Assembly (NCBI GenBank): GCA_000231825.2
Contig: JH720375.1
Coordinates: 1 to 64,000 of the forward strand
Source of the DNA: Tetrahymena elliotti 4EA
Taxonomy: Eukaryota > Ciliophora > Oligohymenophorea > Hymenostomatida > Tetrahymenidae
DNA length: 64,000 bases
Direction of reading: 5' to 3'
A program made the translations under genes and the position numbers. Numbering within the stretch: position 1 is the first letter of the stretch; each line of letters opens with the position of its first letter. Positions 26,060-39,800 of the stretch are shown here, piece after piece. The notes below the pieces were generated by a model that saw only the letters and a list, made by a program, of their open reading frames with translations, made no database searches and was not told where the DNA came from.

Positions 26060-26740
26060 AATATTAAAAAATTAAAATAATTATTTCTCAACGATGATTT
26101 AAAACAATAAATAAACTTAAATTTTCATGTATTTATCTTGAGATCAAATATGGAAAAAAATTGGATAGCAAATCACTCAGAAATAGTATTTACCTGAAAG
26201 ATAATTTGTTACTTGTAATTTATAGCCATAAAATTTGATTTAATAAAAACTTAGTTTGTTCTAGTTCTAAATTTAAAAGAAATATAGATGGTAGTAATTA
26301 AAAAATAAAAAATCAAACTAAATAGTTATTTTAAAATATCAAAATACATAAGTTAATTTCAATATTTTTATTAAAATATTGTTGAATGATTAATATTTTA
26401 TTTGCTTAATTTACTGATCTGCTTTTTATTATTATTGTAAGAAAATAAAAAATTTTTTAGATTTCTCAAAAGTAAAATATGATGACAGATACTCCCAATT
26501 CAATTTAAATATTTTAATAAATTATTTTAAATAAATTCAAATAAGCTAATGGAATATCTTAATTATTTTTTTAGTTTTAGTTTATTTTTATTACTACTTA
26601 CTCTTTAGATTTTCTTCAATTAATAGAATGATTTAGAATGATATATAAAATGGTGTATTAATTTTTCAACCAATTAATTGATACTATATACACTTTATTT
26701 TGAAAATTTTTTAAATGAATAATTAAATTTAGGTGCTATT
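26060..26740. other. Intergenic, two minus-strand genes
   Basis: About 680 bp of AT-rich spacer holding the promoter of the gene at 26059 and the 3' end of the gene at 26741. Nothing else was recognised. Confidence 0.6.
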
Positions 26741-27380
26741 TCACTTATTTCTTTTCTATATTCCTTATTATTCATCACTGTCACCAAACATTTCTGAGAT
26801 AGCCTTTATTATTCCATCATAAGAAAGATAAAATCTGACCATTTCACTGTTACATGCAATATAAATAGATGCAATAACCTTTATTTAATAAATATATATT
26901 TTAAATTTTCTTGTTGAGATATTACTGAATATTAAATAAAAGCTATTAAAATATCTATCTATTTTCTTTCTATAAAATATATAAAATTGTACCTTTAAGC
27001 AAACCAAAACGCAAGAAACTATAATTCCATAATAAAATAAAACATAAGTTGTATTAGAAACCATTTAAAATTCAGGTAGCTCATACTTCTTACTCCAAAG
27101 AATAATCCAAACTACATCAGTAAATGAGGTTATAATCATTAAATAAAATATTCTCACAATTTAATCCTAAAGTATGTTAAAATGATCAAATTTTAAAATG
27201 GTTGATTTTTTTAATCTTGAATGTTACTTATTTCTTTCCAATTAGGATAATAGCAAATAAAAATAATGGGAAATTTATTTCAGCCTTTTAAAAGCAGTTT
27301 AATGCACTAACAAATAGCAGTGCTTTAAAAATTCTATTAACTGTGGCTTCGCTATCCTCAGATTCAAATGGTTTATTCAT
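26741..27380 (-). CDS. Small four-helix membrane protein, AGTRAP-like
   Basis: Three exons: 27380-27228, 27166-26993 and 26878-26741, with introns of 61 and 114 nt, both in phase 0, giving 154 residues. Four hydrophobic segments are visible: around IFKALLFVSALNC, FPLFLFAIILIG, VRIFYLMIITSFTDVVWIIL, and VLFYYGIIVSCVLVCL followed by VIASIYIAC. The tail is short and acidic (FGDSDEQQGIQKRNK). Length, helix spacing and the FTDVVWIILW segment after a short polar loop resemble the AGTRAP (type-1 angiotensin II receptor-associated protein-like) family of small endomembrane proteins. That assignment rests on pattern only. The gene model is firm because all splice phases close. Confidence 0.75.
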
Positions 27381-27918
27381 AGTTTTATAAATTAAGAGTT
27401 CAACTTAATTAATTTGAAAAATTTAATTATATGATTGTTTTTGCTAATTAGCATAATAAGAATAATCTCCAAAAATAATAATTTTTTATCATAAAACAAA
27501 GAAAGTCTTCTTTTTTATATTAAAATATTTTTATCTATTTTAAAAATGTATTACTATTTTTCATTTTTCTTCTTCTGAAAATATTTCATTCTTTTAATAT
27601 TCAAAATTAAAATTAATGTAAGTTTTATTTTCTTTACTGAATTAAAAAAAATACAGTTAACATGAAATATATTTTTTACTTAAAAATTGTAAAAAATATT
27701 GATTTAGAAATGTTCAAAAGGATTGAAAATAAATCAGAGTATGTTTGATGAGTAGATATAAATTTATATCCATGAAAGGATTATTAGAAATTTTATGATA
27801 AACTGTGTATTTTTACAAAATAGCATTATTAAAAGAAGAATTAAAAATATTTAAAATGTCTTCTTTCACTTAAACAAATTATCTGCTAACATATTGAACA
27901 TATTATTAATTTGAATTT
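27381..27918. other. Intergenic, two minus-strand genes
   Basis: About 540 bp of AT-rich spacer: the promoter of the AGTRAP-like gene and the 3' region of the Rap1-like gene. No other feature was seen. Confidence 0.6.
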
Positions 27919-30110
27919 TCAATTTTATTTTTCAGCTAAGTTTTATTTTTATTAAATTAATTTTTTTAGAAATGATTTTCTATGATTTTGTTCTTCGACA
28001 CTTTTAGAACCTTAGTAATTTTCTTTTATTTCTTTTTCTTTTGTAAGCTACTCGTCTTCCTAAAATTCCCAAATTAGATCTTTGACTTTTATTTAAGGGT
28101 CTTATAAATAGCTTAATATCAGCTTTGTATCCCAATTACATATATCAAATATACTTATGATTATCTCATAAGATAAATTAAATTCTTCTTTTAAGTATTA
28201 AATCAGATTGTCCCATTTTTCTTATTTAGTCTATTCAATTTAGTAAGTTTTCAACTCTTAGTCTAGTTCTTAAAATAACTTATTTGATGGCTATTGATTA
28301 GCAAGAATATAATTAATAGTTTTTTGATTTTCAGATTAAACCTAACCGCCAGGAATAAGCACATCTTTGTAATGCTCTTTCATTTTATAAAGAATATTTT
28401 TTTTGAGAATCAATTAAACTAATTCTAGACTAGAGTCTTCAGAGAGATCATCCAAACTTTGTTCATTCTCATCTTCATCACAATTATCTTCTTCTGCACT
28501 ATTATATTATTTCTTATAAAATTAAGGACTTATTTTTCTTTTGAGACTATTATTATTTTATGCTGCTTCTCTATTGAAATTTTAAGGATATTAATTTGAA
28601 AATTCAAACTAGTTATTTGCATCTAAAGGATTAAAGTAAAAGTTCTAAGAGTAATTTTGGTATTACTAGTTCATTTTATATTTTTATTATGGATCTTAAA
28701 TTTTTTAAAAGTAATTTTAATTATGATCTTAGCCAAAGGAAGGTAAGTGAAAACCCCCTCTTTATTCGCTATTTCTCATATTGTCTAAAAAATTTTTGTT
28801 GTTTTCTTGTTTCAATAGAAATTCTTGAGAGTGAATATCATTATTTTGAGAATTGTTTTCATTTGATTTGATCTATTTGACTATATTTTTAAATGGTTGC
28901 CTTTCTGTTTTAATAGAGGTTTCTTATTTTTCTTCAAAGTATTATTCTTTATTTATATGTTGGCTCTAAGAATTTCTTTACTTCTCTTTTAAATTGTAAT
29001 TTGGAATATTCTTTTTGTTGTTTTAGCTTATTTAAACAGGCTCTTAAAAAAAATCTTCATCTTCTTTTAATTTTTATAGTACATCCTTTTGAAATTTTTT
29101 TGTATTAGGAATTGGAAACGAGTTTCTCTTTCCTGAAGAACTATTTTCGGAAGAGCTAGGTGTGATCAATTACCATTTGTTTTCACCAAGTTTACCTCCT
29201 GCTTACTAACTCTAGACTTATTCTACATCTTCTATATCATCTTCTATTTTTTTCATTTAACTATCATCTCTAAAATCTTCTTGTTGCCAATCAGTTTCAT
29301 AAGATGAATCTAATATTTTCTTTGTAACAATAGGAATTTAATTTATCAAATCTATCTACTATTTGCTAGAATATGTTTTAAATTCATATTTTTTTTATCT
29401 TTTATTAAAGTCAATAAATTATATACAAAACTCTGATTTAGATTTATCAAACTCTAAGAGAGACTAAGATTTATACAAGAGACCATAATGTTAAGTATAT
29501 CTTTTATTTGCTCTATTTTAGCGCTCGTTTTCCTACACTAAGTAGAAATAAAAATCTATTAAATTAAGTAGCCTATTCCTGTCTAATTTAGAATGGTAGT
29601 ATCTAAACCTAGATCTTAATGATTCAGTTGTCCTATGAGCTTATATTTTATCTTTCCTATTAATCAACTCATTTGCAACTTTCAAAATGACTACTTTCCC
29701 ATCTTATTTATAAATCTTGTAAAACGAGACTAAAATTTTAATGTCTTCAACCAAGCAAAACCTGGTCATATTTTTATCTTACTAAAAATCCTCATTTTCT
29801 AAAACTTTAGATAAAAACTCAAATAAAACTGAATTTTCCTTATTCTCGATCTCTTACATTTTCTCTTTTTTTTATAAAGCGCTATTCAAACTTTTTAAAT
29901 TAAGATTTGCATCTAAAATCAAAATTTTATTAATTTTGAATCTAATATTTTCTTTCTGGTGATTAATTAAGCAATCTTTTTATTCTTAGCAAAAAATATA
30001 ATTATTTCAAATCTAAAATTCATATTTCAAAAATTTTTATTATTAGCTACAAGTATTAATAAATCATTTATTTTTTCACTTTTTTAAATGACAATGTTAA
30101 TATTATCCAT
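27919..30110 (-). CDS. Rap1/TERF2IP-like telomere protein
   Basis: Two exons, 30110-30051 and 29955-27919, with a 95-nt intron (GTAGCT...ACCAG) in phase 0, giving 698 residues. Residues about 83-145 resemble the Rap1 Myb-type helix bundle: an acidic-start helix EDIKILVSFYKIY and a third helix HRTTESLRSRFRYYHSKL. Residues about 601-690 match the Rap1 C-terminal (RCT) domain: LIQYLKEEFNLSYEIIISIF, then LSYLQDPQ, IWEFQEDEQL and finally GSKSVEEQNHRKSFLKK, in the same order and spacing as animal TERF2IP (EEFN..., IWSRQDD..., RRIEFRKK). Between them lies about 450 residues of disordered Gln/Asn/Ser-rich linker with an acidic patch (EEDNCDEDENEQSLDDLSED). An N-terminal BRCT, usual in Rap1, is not evident in the short first exon. 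Known Rap1 proteins bind telomere factors through RCT. A generic Myb protein is the main alternative; the RCT match makes Rap1 more likely. Confidence 0.62.
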
Positions 30111-30826
30111 CCTCTAAATTCTATCAAATAATCTAAAAAGATTGTGTTTGATTTGAAAAGAAAATTATAACAACTATCAAAATTAAATTTTTTATATTTT
30201 TATTTTATCATTCTTTATCAGAAAAAGCTAAAAATCAGATTTTAAAATCTTCATTTTTAATTTTTATTAATATTAGATTTTTTTTTGCTAGAATATTTGA
30301 AGAAGTTATCAAAAATGAAAGAAATAAAACTAAAAAAATTAAATTGATCATAATTATTAAGGTTTAACATAATTTTAACAATTTAATATTAATAAAATAA
30401 TAAAATTAACTAGATAAAGTAAATCTAATAGTATTTTCATCTGATAATAATCAGATTAAGTTTTAAGCTTGTTATATTTAAAATAAAAAATGAGGAAAGT
30501 TAGGAGTTCTTTTTTTCTTGAAAATATTTTATATTAGAAAGATTTAAAATAATTTTGATGTTCCACCAGTTTAAAAATTGAATGCTTTCTAGCCTTAAAA
30601 GCTACTAGATTGATAATGAGTATATTTCTTTATTAAATAAGTGTGAAATAAAAATTAGGTAGCAAATTACTTATTTTGAAGATGATAAAAATAGAGATAG
30701 AACTCAAATTAAAATTTAATTAAAGAGAAACAAACAAATTTATATTTTTATAATTTAATAACTTTCTTACATTAAAATTATTTATTCAAACAAATATATT
30801 TATTATTTATTTCAATTTAATTCAAA
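30111..30826. other. Intergenic, two minus-strand genes
   Basis: About 716 bp, AT-rich, holding the Rap1-like promoter and the P5B ATPase 3' region. No coding frame or repeat was seen. Confidence 0.6.
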
Positions 30827-33800
30827 TCATAAATCTTACTATCCTATTTAGATAGCCACTTATTAGCTATTATTTAAGTTATTTTAATTTGGGTTGCTTT
30901 CTGAGCCATAATCATTTAATTGAGGGCTGTTATTGTTTTACCTATCAGGAGTGTCACTCTTTTTATTATTCTCTTTTTTCAAATTACTTTTCATTGAATC
31001 TACTAAAAAGGGGAGTGCATGCTTTTCATATAGAAGTGTGACTAACATATTCACAAGGCAGTAGATACCAACAAATATTCTCCAATCATAAGGCATAGTA
31101 GAAATAATTTTACCCCTTTTTTCAACAGAATCTTTTATCTTTATTTAAAAAAATTTTAACTGATAAAAAAAATTAAGACTAGTTTAATTTAATTTACATT
31201 GAAGAAACTTATCAAGTCTTCATTAGTCCAGAATATTGTGAGGAAAGACAAAACCAGGACAAAAATAAAGAACAAAGTAAAATAGATATTAGTATAAAAA
31301 GGCTTTTTGAAAACAGATCCAACTGAGAATGAAATAACTACTGCAATATATTGAATATTTGCCACCCAAAATAATGTCTTTTTTAGTTTAAAAAAAGTTA
31401 ATTTTAGTTTTAATTATTAAGTATTTTATTACAGTTGAGTCATAGGATTCACTGATTTTTTCTTTACTTTCAACATCACTCTTTTCATACATATCTACTG
31501 TACCAAGATACCAATCTTAACCCCTAAGTATAAGTACTGCTACAATCTATTTTTTTAAAAAAGTTTTTTTAATTTTAATTTTGAATAAAAATTCAATGAA
31601 AAAACAAAAGCCAAATTACTTTTTTAATGAAAAAGCAAAACAACAATGAAATAAAAGCTAATAAAATAATTAAAATTAAATGAAGTACTTAAAATAAAAT
31701 TTAAATGGTGGTTTATCCAACAACTGAAGTAATGACTTCATGGGAAATGAGGTTAGATGTTGGAGTTTTGTGAGTTAATTAATCAGCAGCTTTTGTAAGA
31801 CCAAGCATAAAAGCTAGTGGTAAGATAATGAATAAATCCCAATACAAAAATTAAGTATCACTAGGAACACTATGGCAGACATATAAAATTGTAGTAGCAG
31901 TGCATTAAATTAAGCTGTAAAGTGCCATATATTTAAAGCATTAGAATGACGTTACCAGAGCAGCTCTTCCTTCTCTTAGAATCTTCTCAATACAACTAAT
32001 ATTTTGAATCCTACTAGTAAAAGAGGCGGCTATTGATGCTTCTGTATCACTAAGAGAAACACCCATATCTGCATCTTTTAAAGCACCACAATCGTTAGCA
32101 CCATCACCACACATACCAACAAAAGTATAATTAACAGGATCTTACATTTAAAGTAATTGTATAAGTAATTGTTTTTAGTCAGGTTTCATTCTTGCATAAA
32201 CTTTTGTATGAGTTAAAATACTCAATAGAAGAGAAAGATTGATATCTTAATTAATAGGGTTCATATATTTTTCAAAAAAATTTCCAGTGATCGTCAAATC
32301 TTAATTCAATAAAGGCTCAAGATCACTTTCATTTTGCAATTAAATTTTTTGATTATTTAGAGTAGTAACATTTTAAATAATAGAATAATCTAATATTTAT
32401 ATAGGAGTCTCTTCTTTTATTATAGAACAATTTTTAGCAACTTAAGTAGCTGTCAAAGCATTATCACCTGTTACCATTATTACAGTAATACTTTTAGACT
32501 TTAACAGCTAGATGTTCTCAGTAGTCACATCTTTAAGCTTATTTTCAAATATTAAAAAACCTGCAAAGATTTAATTTTATTCAAAGTCTTTTCTATCTTA
32601 TTCTAAATCAATATTTTGAAGCACTTTAAAGCTCAAACCTATAACGCGATAACCCTTCAATGTATATTATTATAAGATCTATTCATAGTTACCAGGTATA
32701 CTATTTTTTTCACAAATATTATTTATTTTTTCTGGTGATCCTTTGTTTTAAAATAATATTTTAAACTTAAAATAAGCATTCATCATTTAAAATTAATGAT
32801 TATTTTTAATTTTTAATATCATACCATATAAATATAATTATTTCTCCAACATTATTTAGCAAAAATTTTTTATTTTTACAAATTTTTTAAAGTAAATACT
32901 TTCATATTTTGCTTAAATTTATTATGCAGTTTCTTTTAGATAATTAAGAAACAAAAAATTCTTGTGTTTTGATGGATTTAAAACAAGCTTTAATAGATAT
33001 TTAATTTCTTTTTAATTGTTAAGAAACTAAAAAATGCTAGTGTTTTAATAGATTTGTAACCTATTTTACCAATTTATGACAAAAATTAAGATAGGTTTAT
33101 GATAAAATAAATTTTAAAGGGGAAAAATTTTATTTGAAAATATTTTTTAGCTAAAACTTGAAAAAATTGTGTAAAAATGAATTAATTATTGATTGATTGA
33201 TAAAGATATTATCAGTAAAATTTTGAAACATAATAAAATCAACAAAAAGTGATAGAGAAATTAAATCTGTTCTTGTATAATTTGTTTTTAATCACATTTA
33301 ATTTACCTTTTGATAAAACAAGTTTTTGATTGTTGTAGAGAGCTATGACAGACATCATTTAAGTTTCAGACTCAAATTAGAATCTTTTCACTATTTTAAT
33401 TTATTTTTAAGTTTATTGGTTGACTAATTAAGTGATCACAGGTAAACCTTACTCCTTTTGATTTGGCTCTACTTCTTCAATAGTATAATTTGTTTGCTTA
33501 AACATCTCTATATCCATAGGATCTCCTAGTATTTCCCCTTTTAAAAGCATAACACTATGACATGAAGCTGTTATAATTTATTATATTTCGCTCTTTTGAT
33601 GATCGCATTGTAAAGTATCGATTTCATCCTCCTCAAATTTAGCTTGATTGCTAGCTCTAACACTCTTAAATGTCAATCCTTCTTCAGTGAGAGTTCCAGT
33701 TTTATCAAAGCAAACTGTCTTAACTGTACCACAAACATTAATTTTTTGAGGATTTATACAGAAAATTTAGATTTAGCTAAGTCTATATAAAATATAAAAA

Positions 33801-35508
33801 TATTTAATTAAGGTTTTAAAATACATTTTTATTTTGAATAACCTGTTAAGAGCAAATGAGATTCCAAATGATAAAGCTGTTGGAAGGGCAGGTGGAACAC
33901 TAATCGTAATTAAAGTTAAGGCTCTAACTACAATTTCAGATATATCCATATAACCATTTTCATATGCATTAATGAATGAAGGTAATGAAATAAAGAAGCT
34001 GACAAATGCAAACGCAGCCAAAGCTAAAATAAATTTAACTGAGCCAGCATAAAACGATAATTCTCCATGCTTTTTAGGGTACATAATTGACCTAATTAAG
34101 TTACCTTTAAGAGTTTCAAAGGAAATACGTATAGCTTAGGTTCTCAAATGATTTTAAGATAAAAGCTTACTTCCAGCAAATATGATAGTTTATTTATTTT
34201 CTAAAAACAGTGTATCAATATTTTCAAGATGAGTTTTAATAACTGGAATACTTTCTCCAGTTAGTAGTGCTTCATTAACTATAGCACTTCCTTCAATTAT
34301 AACTAAATCACAAGGAGCAATATGGTCTTCTTCTAAATAAACAGTATCTCCGAATACTATTTACCTTGAATCAATAATTTCAATATTATTTTCCCTAAGA
34401 ACTTTGAATTCACCTGATTGATGACTTATTTCTTTCAGCTTTTTAGTGTTTCTCTTAGTTTCTCTAATTTCTAAACAAATACTTACTATTGATGAAAAGA
34501 GAATTATAGAAGCATAAATTTCATAATCATCATAAAACCACACAGATAAACTAAATATCTAAAAAATGTAAAAAGGAGATAATATTTCATCAATTATAAT
34601 CCTAAAAGTGCTTCTTTCAGGGATATCAGTTGAATTCAAGCCATTTTTTTTAATTGTTTCAACAACCTATCCACTATTTAATCCTCCCTTAAACTAAGAT
34701 ATCAACTGTTTATTTGTAAACTAGCATACTTGATCACTTAAGGGCATAATCTAATTTAATTCTTCATAAATGGCATAACGATAATAGCGATACATGAACA
34801 TCTAATTTTAAATTAAATAATTTTAGTTTAAGTACTATAAAAATTTTAGATATCTTTATTATCATCAATCTATCTTCTCTTTTAAGTGTTGGCTGAAAAA
34901 ATAAAATATTTTTGAAATTTAATTTTTCATTTAATATAGTAATTTTTCATTTTCTTTCTTATTTTTATGTTTATTTTTATTATTCGTTTTTATCCAAAAA
35001 TACGTTTGTAGCTGATAGATTGATAATGCTAATTAAAATGTGTAAAAATTACTTTTAGTCTTCTCCCTTAAGGCATAACAATTTAAAGCTATTCAATCTA
35101 AATATCTAAATCTATTTTATATTTATTAAATAAAATATAAAAATATTATCTATCATAATATATTTATTTACCTGGACCATAAATAGCCACATAATCTGCT
35201 TATTCTAGTTACACTTCTTTGTACTGAAGATAGATTTTCCAGTTAAATTTCCATCTTAGAATCAAATAAAAGAACCCAAATGTAATTGCATACAAAAAGT
35301 AAGTAAAATACACCTAAAGTGTTGCTAATTAAAGTGGAATTATTTGTTAAATTAATCCTTCTTCCTAAATATTTTGGTAGAGTACAAAATTTGCCCCTCT
35401 TTTATTAGATTGATCAGCACTTGATTTTCTTAATATGCGACTATTATGAAAACAAAATACTGTTAATTTTTATTATTTAGGAATTAAAATGATAAATTAT
35501 TAATTCAT
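30827..35508 (-). CDS. P5B-type cation-transporting ATPase (ATP13A family)
   Basis: Multi-pass P-type ATPase of endomembranes; animal P5B members (ATP13A2-5) export polyamines from lysosomes or endosomes. Eight exons: 35508-35172, 35105-35053, about 34834-33843, 33782-33307, 32740-31620, 31546-31433, 31377-31198 and 31138-30827; phases close to give 1194 residues. Motifs in order: LLTGESIPV (actuator TGE loop), [10 protein letters not shown] (M4; PPALP is the P5B signature, P5A has PPELP), [12 protein letters not shown] (phosphorylated Asp near residue 487), [18 protein letters not shown] (nucleotide domain, split by a 566-nt intron), VTGDNALTA and [14 protein letters not shown] (hinge). Six C-terminal membrane segments follow, then a Gln/Asn-rich tail. 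The junction around 34834-35053 is the least certain; a C-rich acceptor (TTTTTCAG) nearby is an alternative. The gene is divergent from the K+ channel at 36839. Confidence 0.93.
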
Positions 35509-36838
35509 AAATAAAAGAATATCTTTTAACAATAATTATTGCTTGAGTTTATTTCATAAAATAAAAATTATTTCGTTTTTTGAAAAGATTTTAATTCATT
35601 TGATATTGAAAACGAAATATTATTTTAATATTCTCACTCTTTTTCTTAGTATTGCTCTGCCTTTATCATGTCTAATAGCTATAAATCTAAATATTTATGA
35701 GAACTTTTATATTCGGTTCCCTCAAAATGATTTTATCTTTAAACTTGGGTGAAACGTTTTAATAATTTATATTAGTTAACGATTTTAGATATTTAATTTT
35801 TTTATAAAATATTGTAAAAGGTTTTTGTTTATTAATTAATAACAAAAAATTGGAAAGCTATCAAAAAACAAAATTTAATTAGGATACAATATTTTTTAAT
35901 TTAAAACCTAAATGCCTACTTTGAATGTTGATTTTACGCATCTTCTATTTCATTACTATTCTTGTAAAAAACGTCTACTTTTTTAACAAAATTATGATAT
36001 GATAATCTTTTTATATTTATTTTATTTTTATTTTTTAATATCATAAAATATTTTCATTTTACAAAAATTACTAAAATTTGAATAAACCTACTTTTATTTA
36101 AAAAGGATAACTCTAAACCTTCCTATTTAAGGATTCATTTTCCAACAATTTATATTTGGTTCTCTTTTATGTTATTTCTATTGAATAAATTATATTTAAA
36201 ATAAATTGAATATTAAATTATTGAGAAATTATGGTATTGTATTTTCAAAATTTTATAAAATAAATTTGCAATAAAATAAGACTTTAGAAATTATTTAATT
36301 TATTTTCAAAAATTAAAAAGCACAAGAAGAAATTGGAAATTTGTTAATGATGAAGAAATAATAAATAGGAATATTTTGATGCTTGATATAAAATATATTT
36401 TTAATTTAATATCGATGGATGGAGGTTTCTTAACTTATTTTGAAACATTAAGCTCTTGTTTTTGTGGTAAATTAGAAGCCTGAAATGGTAATTTAGATAT
36501 TCAAGTAAATGTTTGAAAATTACATTTAATAAAATTTTAAATGAATGAATTTGATTGTAAATTAATTTATTAATATTTGAATGCTTAATTTTTCGAAGTT
36601 AATAGATAGATTTCTTGGATTATTTTTGTGAACATTTATTTATAAAGTACACATTAGCACTATTTAATTAAAAGTATTCAGTTTAAGTTGTTTTCTTTAT
36701 TTAATATGATTATACTCTTTTTTACTAAAGTGTTCTTTTAATTATGAAAAATAGCATAACTTTAATTTTTTTTTTTTTGAAATCTTAAATCTAGAAAGTA
36801 GAAAATAAATAAATACAATATATAGATTGATAGATAGA
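35509..36838. other. Divergent promoter region
   Basis: About 1.3 kb between the starts of the P5B ATPase (-) and the K+ channel (+), so it should contain both promoters. Very AT-rich. A plus-strand 69-codon frame at 35543-35752 has no ciliate-like composition and was not called. Confidence 0.6.
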
Positions 36839-39800
36839 ATGAATAACATAAATGAAAAATAAGAAAGCTTAATAAATGATATGAGAGTAGGCACAACTGA
36901 ATATAATAATATTTAATTTACAGTAGCATCCAATTTATAGCAGTCATTAGAGTCTCAAAAAGATATGCATAAACTAGATACACTTTAGAATGAAGTTGAA
37001 AGATCTCTAAGAAGTAAAAATGCTAAATCTAGCGTTTAGAAATAGATAGGGTTAGGAATAAGAGACTCTGAAAACAGCGTTATTAGTGAATCTTTTCATA
37101 AAGGATATAATCATAAAATAAATGTTACACCTAGTGTGAATAACACTAAGCAATAAAATAATTAAGTAATGAATTAGAGCTTATTTAAAAGAAATAATAC
37201 TTATAGACCATCAATCAATCAATTTTCATTCTGGTCTGTAGTTTAAATTCGAAAGATGATGGAAAGAATTAAAAAAAAGTATTGCTATGCAAATTTAACT
37301 CATCTGTAATATGAGCTAATCGGAGACAAAAGTGTTTACCACCATAAAAAAGAAACATTTAAAGAAAAATATGGATATAATAATTCGAACTAAGAGGAAT
37401 CTACTGTTTTCAGAAGAGTATTTGAATGTTGCAGAAAATCACTTAGATGTCATCATTTGAAAAAACGTGCTTAGTAGTATTTCCAAAATACAGTTGAAGT
37501 TATTCCAGTCTTCAACCCATCAAATACTTTTAAGCTATTTTGGGATTTTCTTATAAGTTTGTCTCTGTTACTATTCTTTTTTGCAGCACCTATTCACATT
37601 GCTGTCTCTTCTCCTATCTCAAAAATTGTTGAATCAACTTTACTATATATTTCTCTAGCGTTAATTGTATTCGATATATTAGTTTCAATTAACACTGGAT
37701 ATTTCTCTAAAGGTTAAATAGTGACAAATAGATATATGATATTTTAGTTTTACTTTAAAACATAATTCGTTATTGATATTCTTTCAATAGTGCCATTTTT
37801 TTTTACTCTAACACAAACTGATTATTCCTTCTTCCCTTCTGTACTAACTTTGCTAATTTTTATTAAATTTAGAGACTTTTCCAAGATATTCAAAAAACTA
37901 GAAGAGTAGTTCCTGTTAAAACCAACTACAACTAATATTGTAGAATTATTAAAATTGCTATTTGTTCTTCTATTTGTTGCTCATTTAGGTGCTTGTGTTT
38001 GGATCTTTTAAGGACTGTAATCTGATTAATCTGAAAAGTGGTACTAATCTGATAAATTAGATGATGTCTGGTCTCCATAGTGGTTAGATCTGTATGTCAA
38101 AGCTTATTATTTTAACACTGTAACAATGGTAACAGTAGGTTATGGTGATATTTATCCAGTAAATAACTACGAACGTATTCTTTCAATCGGAACTATCCTT
38201 GTTGCTTGCTGTATCTTCGCCTATATGTATTTTGATAAAATTAATTAATTATTTTTAAAGAACTGAAACTGAAAAAATAAGAAAAACTATTCAAAATCCC
38301 CAAATAATTAAAAATTTTTATATACTTTCAAAGTAATTTCTTATAAAAAAACATATTTTTCTTCGTCATATTTGAAGGAGAAAACTAAGTAATGTTTAAA
38401 AAGAAATTAGATTCATTTGAAATACAAAAGTTTATTAAAAATATTCAAAAATAAAGAGAAGAAAATTGGAATGTTTATTATGATTTTACTAATTTCTTAA
38501 ATTTTTGATTGCGTCATTCTTGATTCTTGGAAAAACAAAAAAAAATAGACAAAATCAAAAAAAAAAAAATCGAACTTATTTTTAATTAGTTACAATACCT
38601 AATACAATATTTATTTAAGTAAAAAGGCTTCTATTTTAATTTTATTTTAATTAAGAGTTAATTCAATAGGGAATATTTTTCAAGATTTCTTTAGACATGC
38701 CTAGATAGTAAAAGAGAATTATTATACAATTAATAATTACATGGAGAAAAAAAATATAAGTTCATAATTAAGAAGCAATATAAAAGAGTATTTAAGTTAT
38801 TATTGGGATGAAGAAAGAGGTAATCTGACTGAGAAAGAATAAAAAATTATTCGCTAATTACCAGAAAGCTTAAAAAAAGAACTTAAAGTTGAAGCTAATA
38901 AGATTGTCTTAAAAGACAATCCAATATTTCATTAAAATTTTAGTAAATTTATCAATGATAAAATTTGTGGGATCATATAGGAACAAAGATGTCATCCAGA
39001 ATAAATAATAATGAAAGAAGATGAATAAGATGATTGCAGCATTTACTTCATTTAAAAGGGTAGAGTTGAAGTGTTTATTAAATAAACTAATCATGATGGT
39101 AAAAAATTATTTTCAATAACTCAAATATTAATATTTTATTTTATAATAAAAAAGGTACTTAATCCTTTAAATCAATTATGATCCTTGGAAAAGGATAATA
39201 TTTTGGGACTTATGGGTTTTTTACGGGATTGACTAGAAAATAAAGTATTAGATGCATGGAATTTAGTTAGTTTTTAGTAATTAAGAGAAGTGATTTTATT
39301 GAGACATTGAAGTAATTTAGTGATGACTATGAAAAATTTTGTATGCTAAAAGACTAGCTAATGTTTAATTCTAAAAATAAAGGGATAGATTAATCTTGTT
39401 ATGGATGTGGTAGTAAAGAACACTTCTTTTTAGAATGCCCTTCTATTCATTATGCCCCTGATTAGTAGGAAATAATCAAGAAGTATAATTTTACATCTAT
39501 CCACTATGTTAGGAGATATCAGAAAAGACGCTTTTTTAAGTATTTTTCATTTTAAAAAAAATTAAAACAAGATTTAAAAAATCTTAGGCACCACACTTTA
39601 AAGGAAATGGATTCAGCATTTAGAGATGGAATAAAGTTTATTGAGTAAAATGAGAGCTTTTTATTAGAATAGGAATGGCTACAAAGTGCTAGTGAAGAAG
39701 ATAGAAGCGAAGATGATGATAATACAAGTGATAGCTACAATGATAGCAGAGAAGATTTAGACTATGTTGATAAAAATCATGTACTAGGCATGTTCAATAC

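Noticed and set aside
34135..34170. Apparent 36-nt intron (GTAAGC...CTAAG) in the P5B ATPase
   Set aside because: It is a multiple of three and open; reading through it gives a segment matching the conserved P5 region before the M3 helix, so it is exon.
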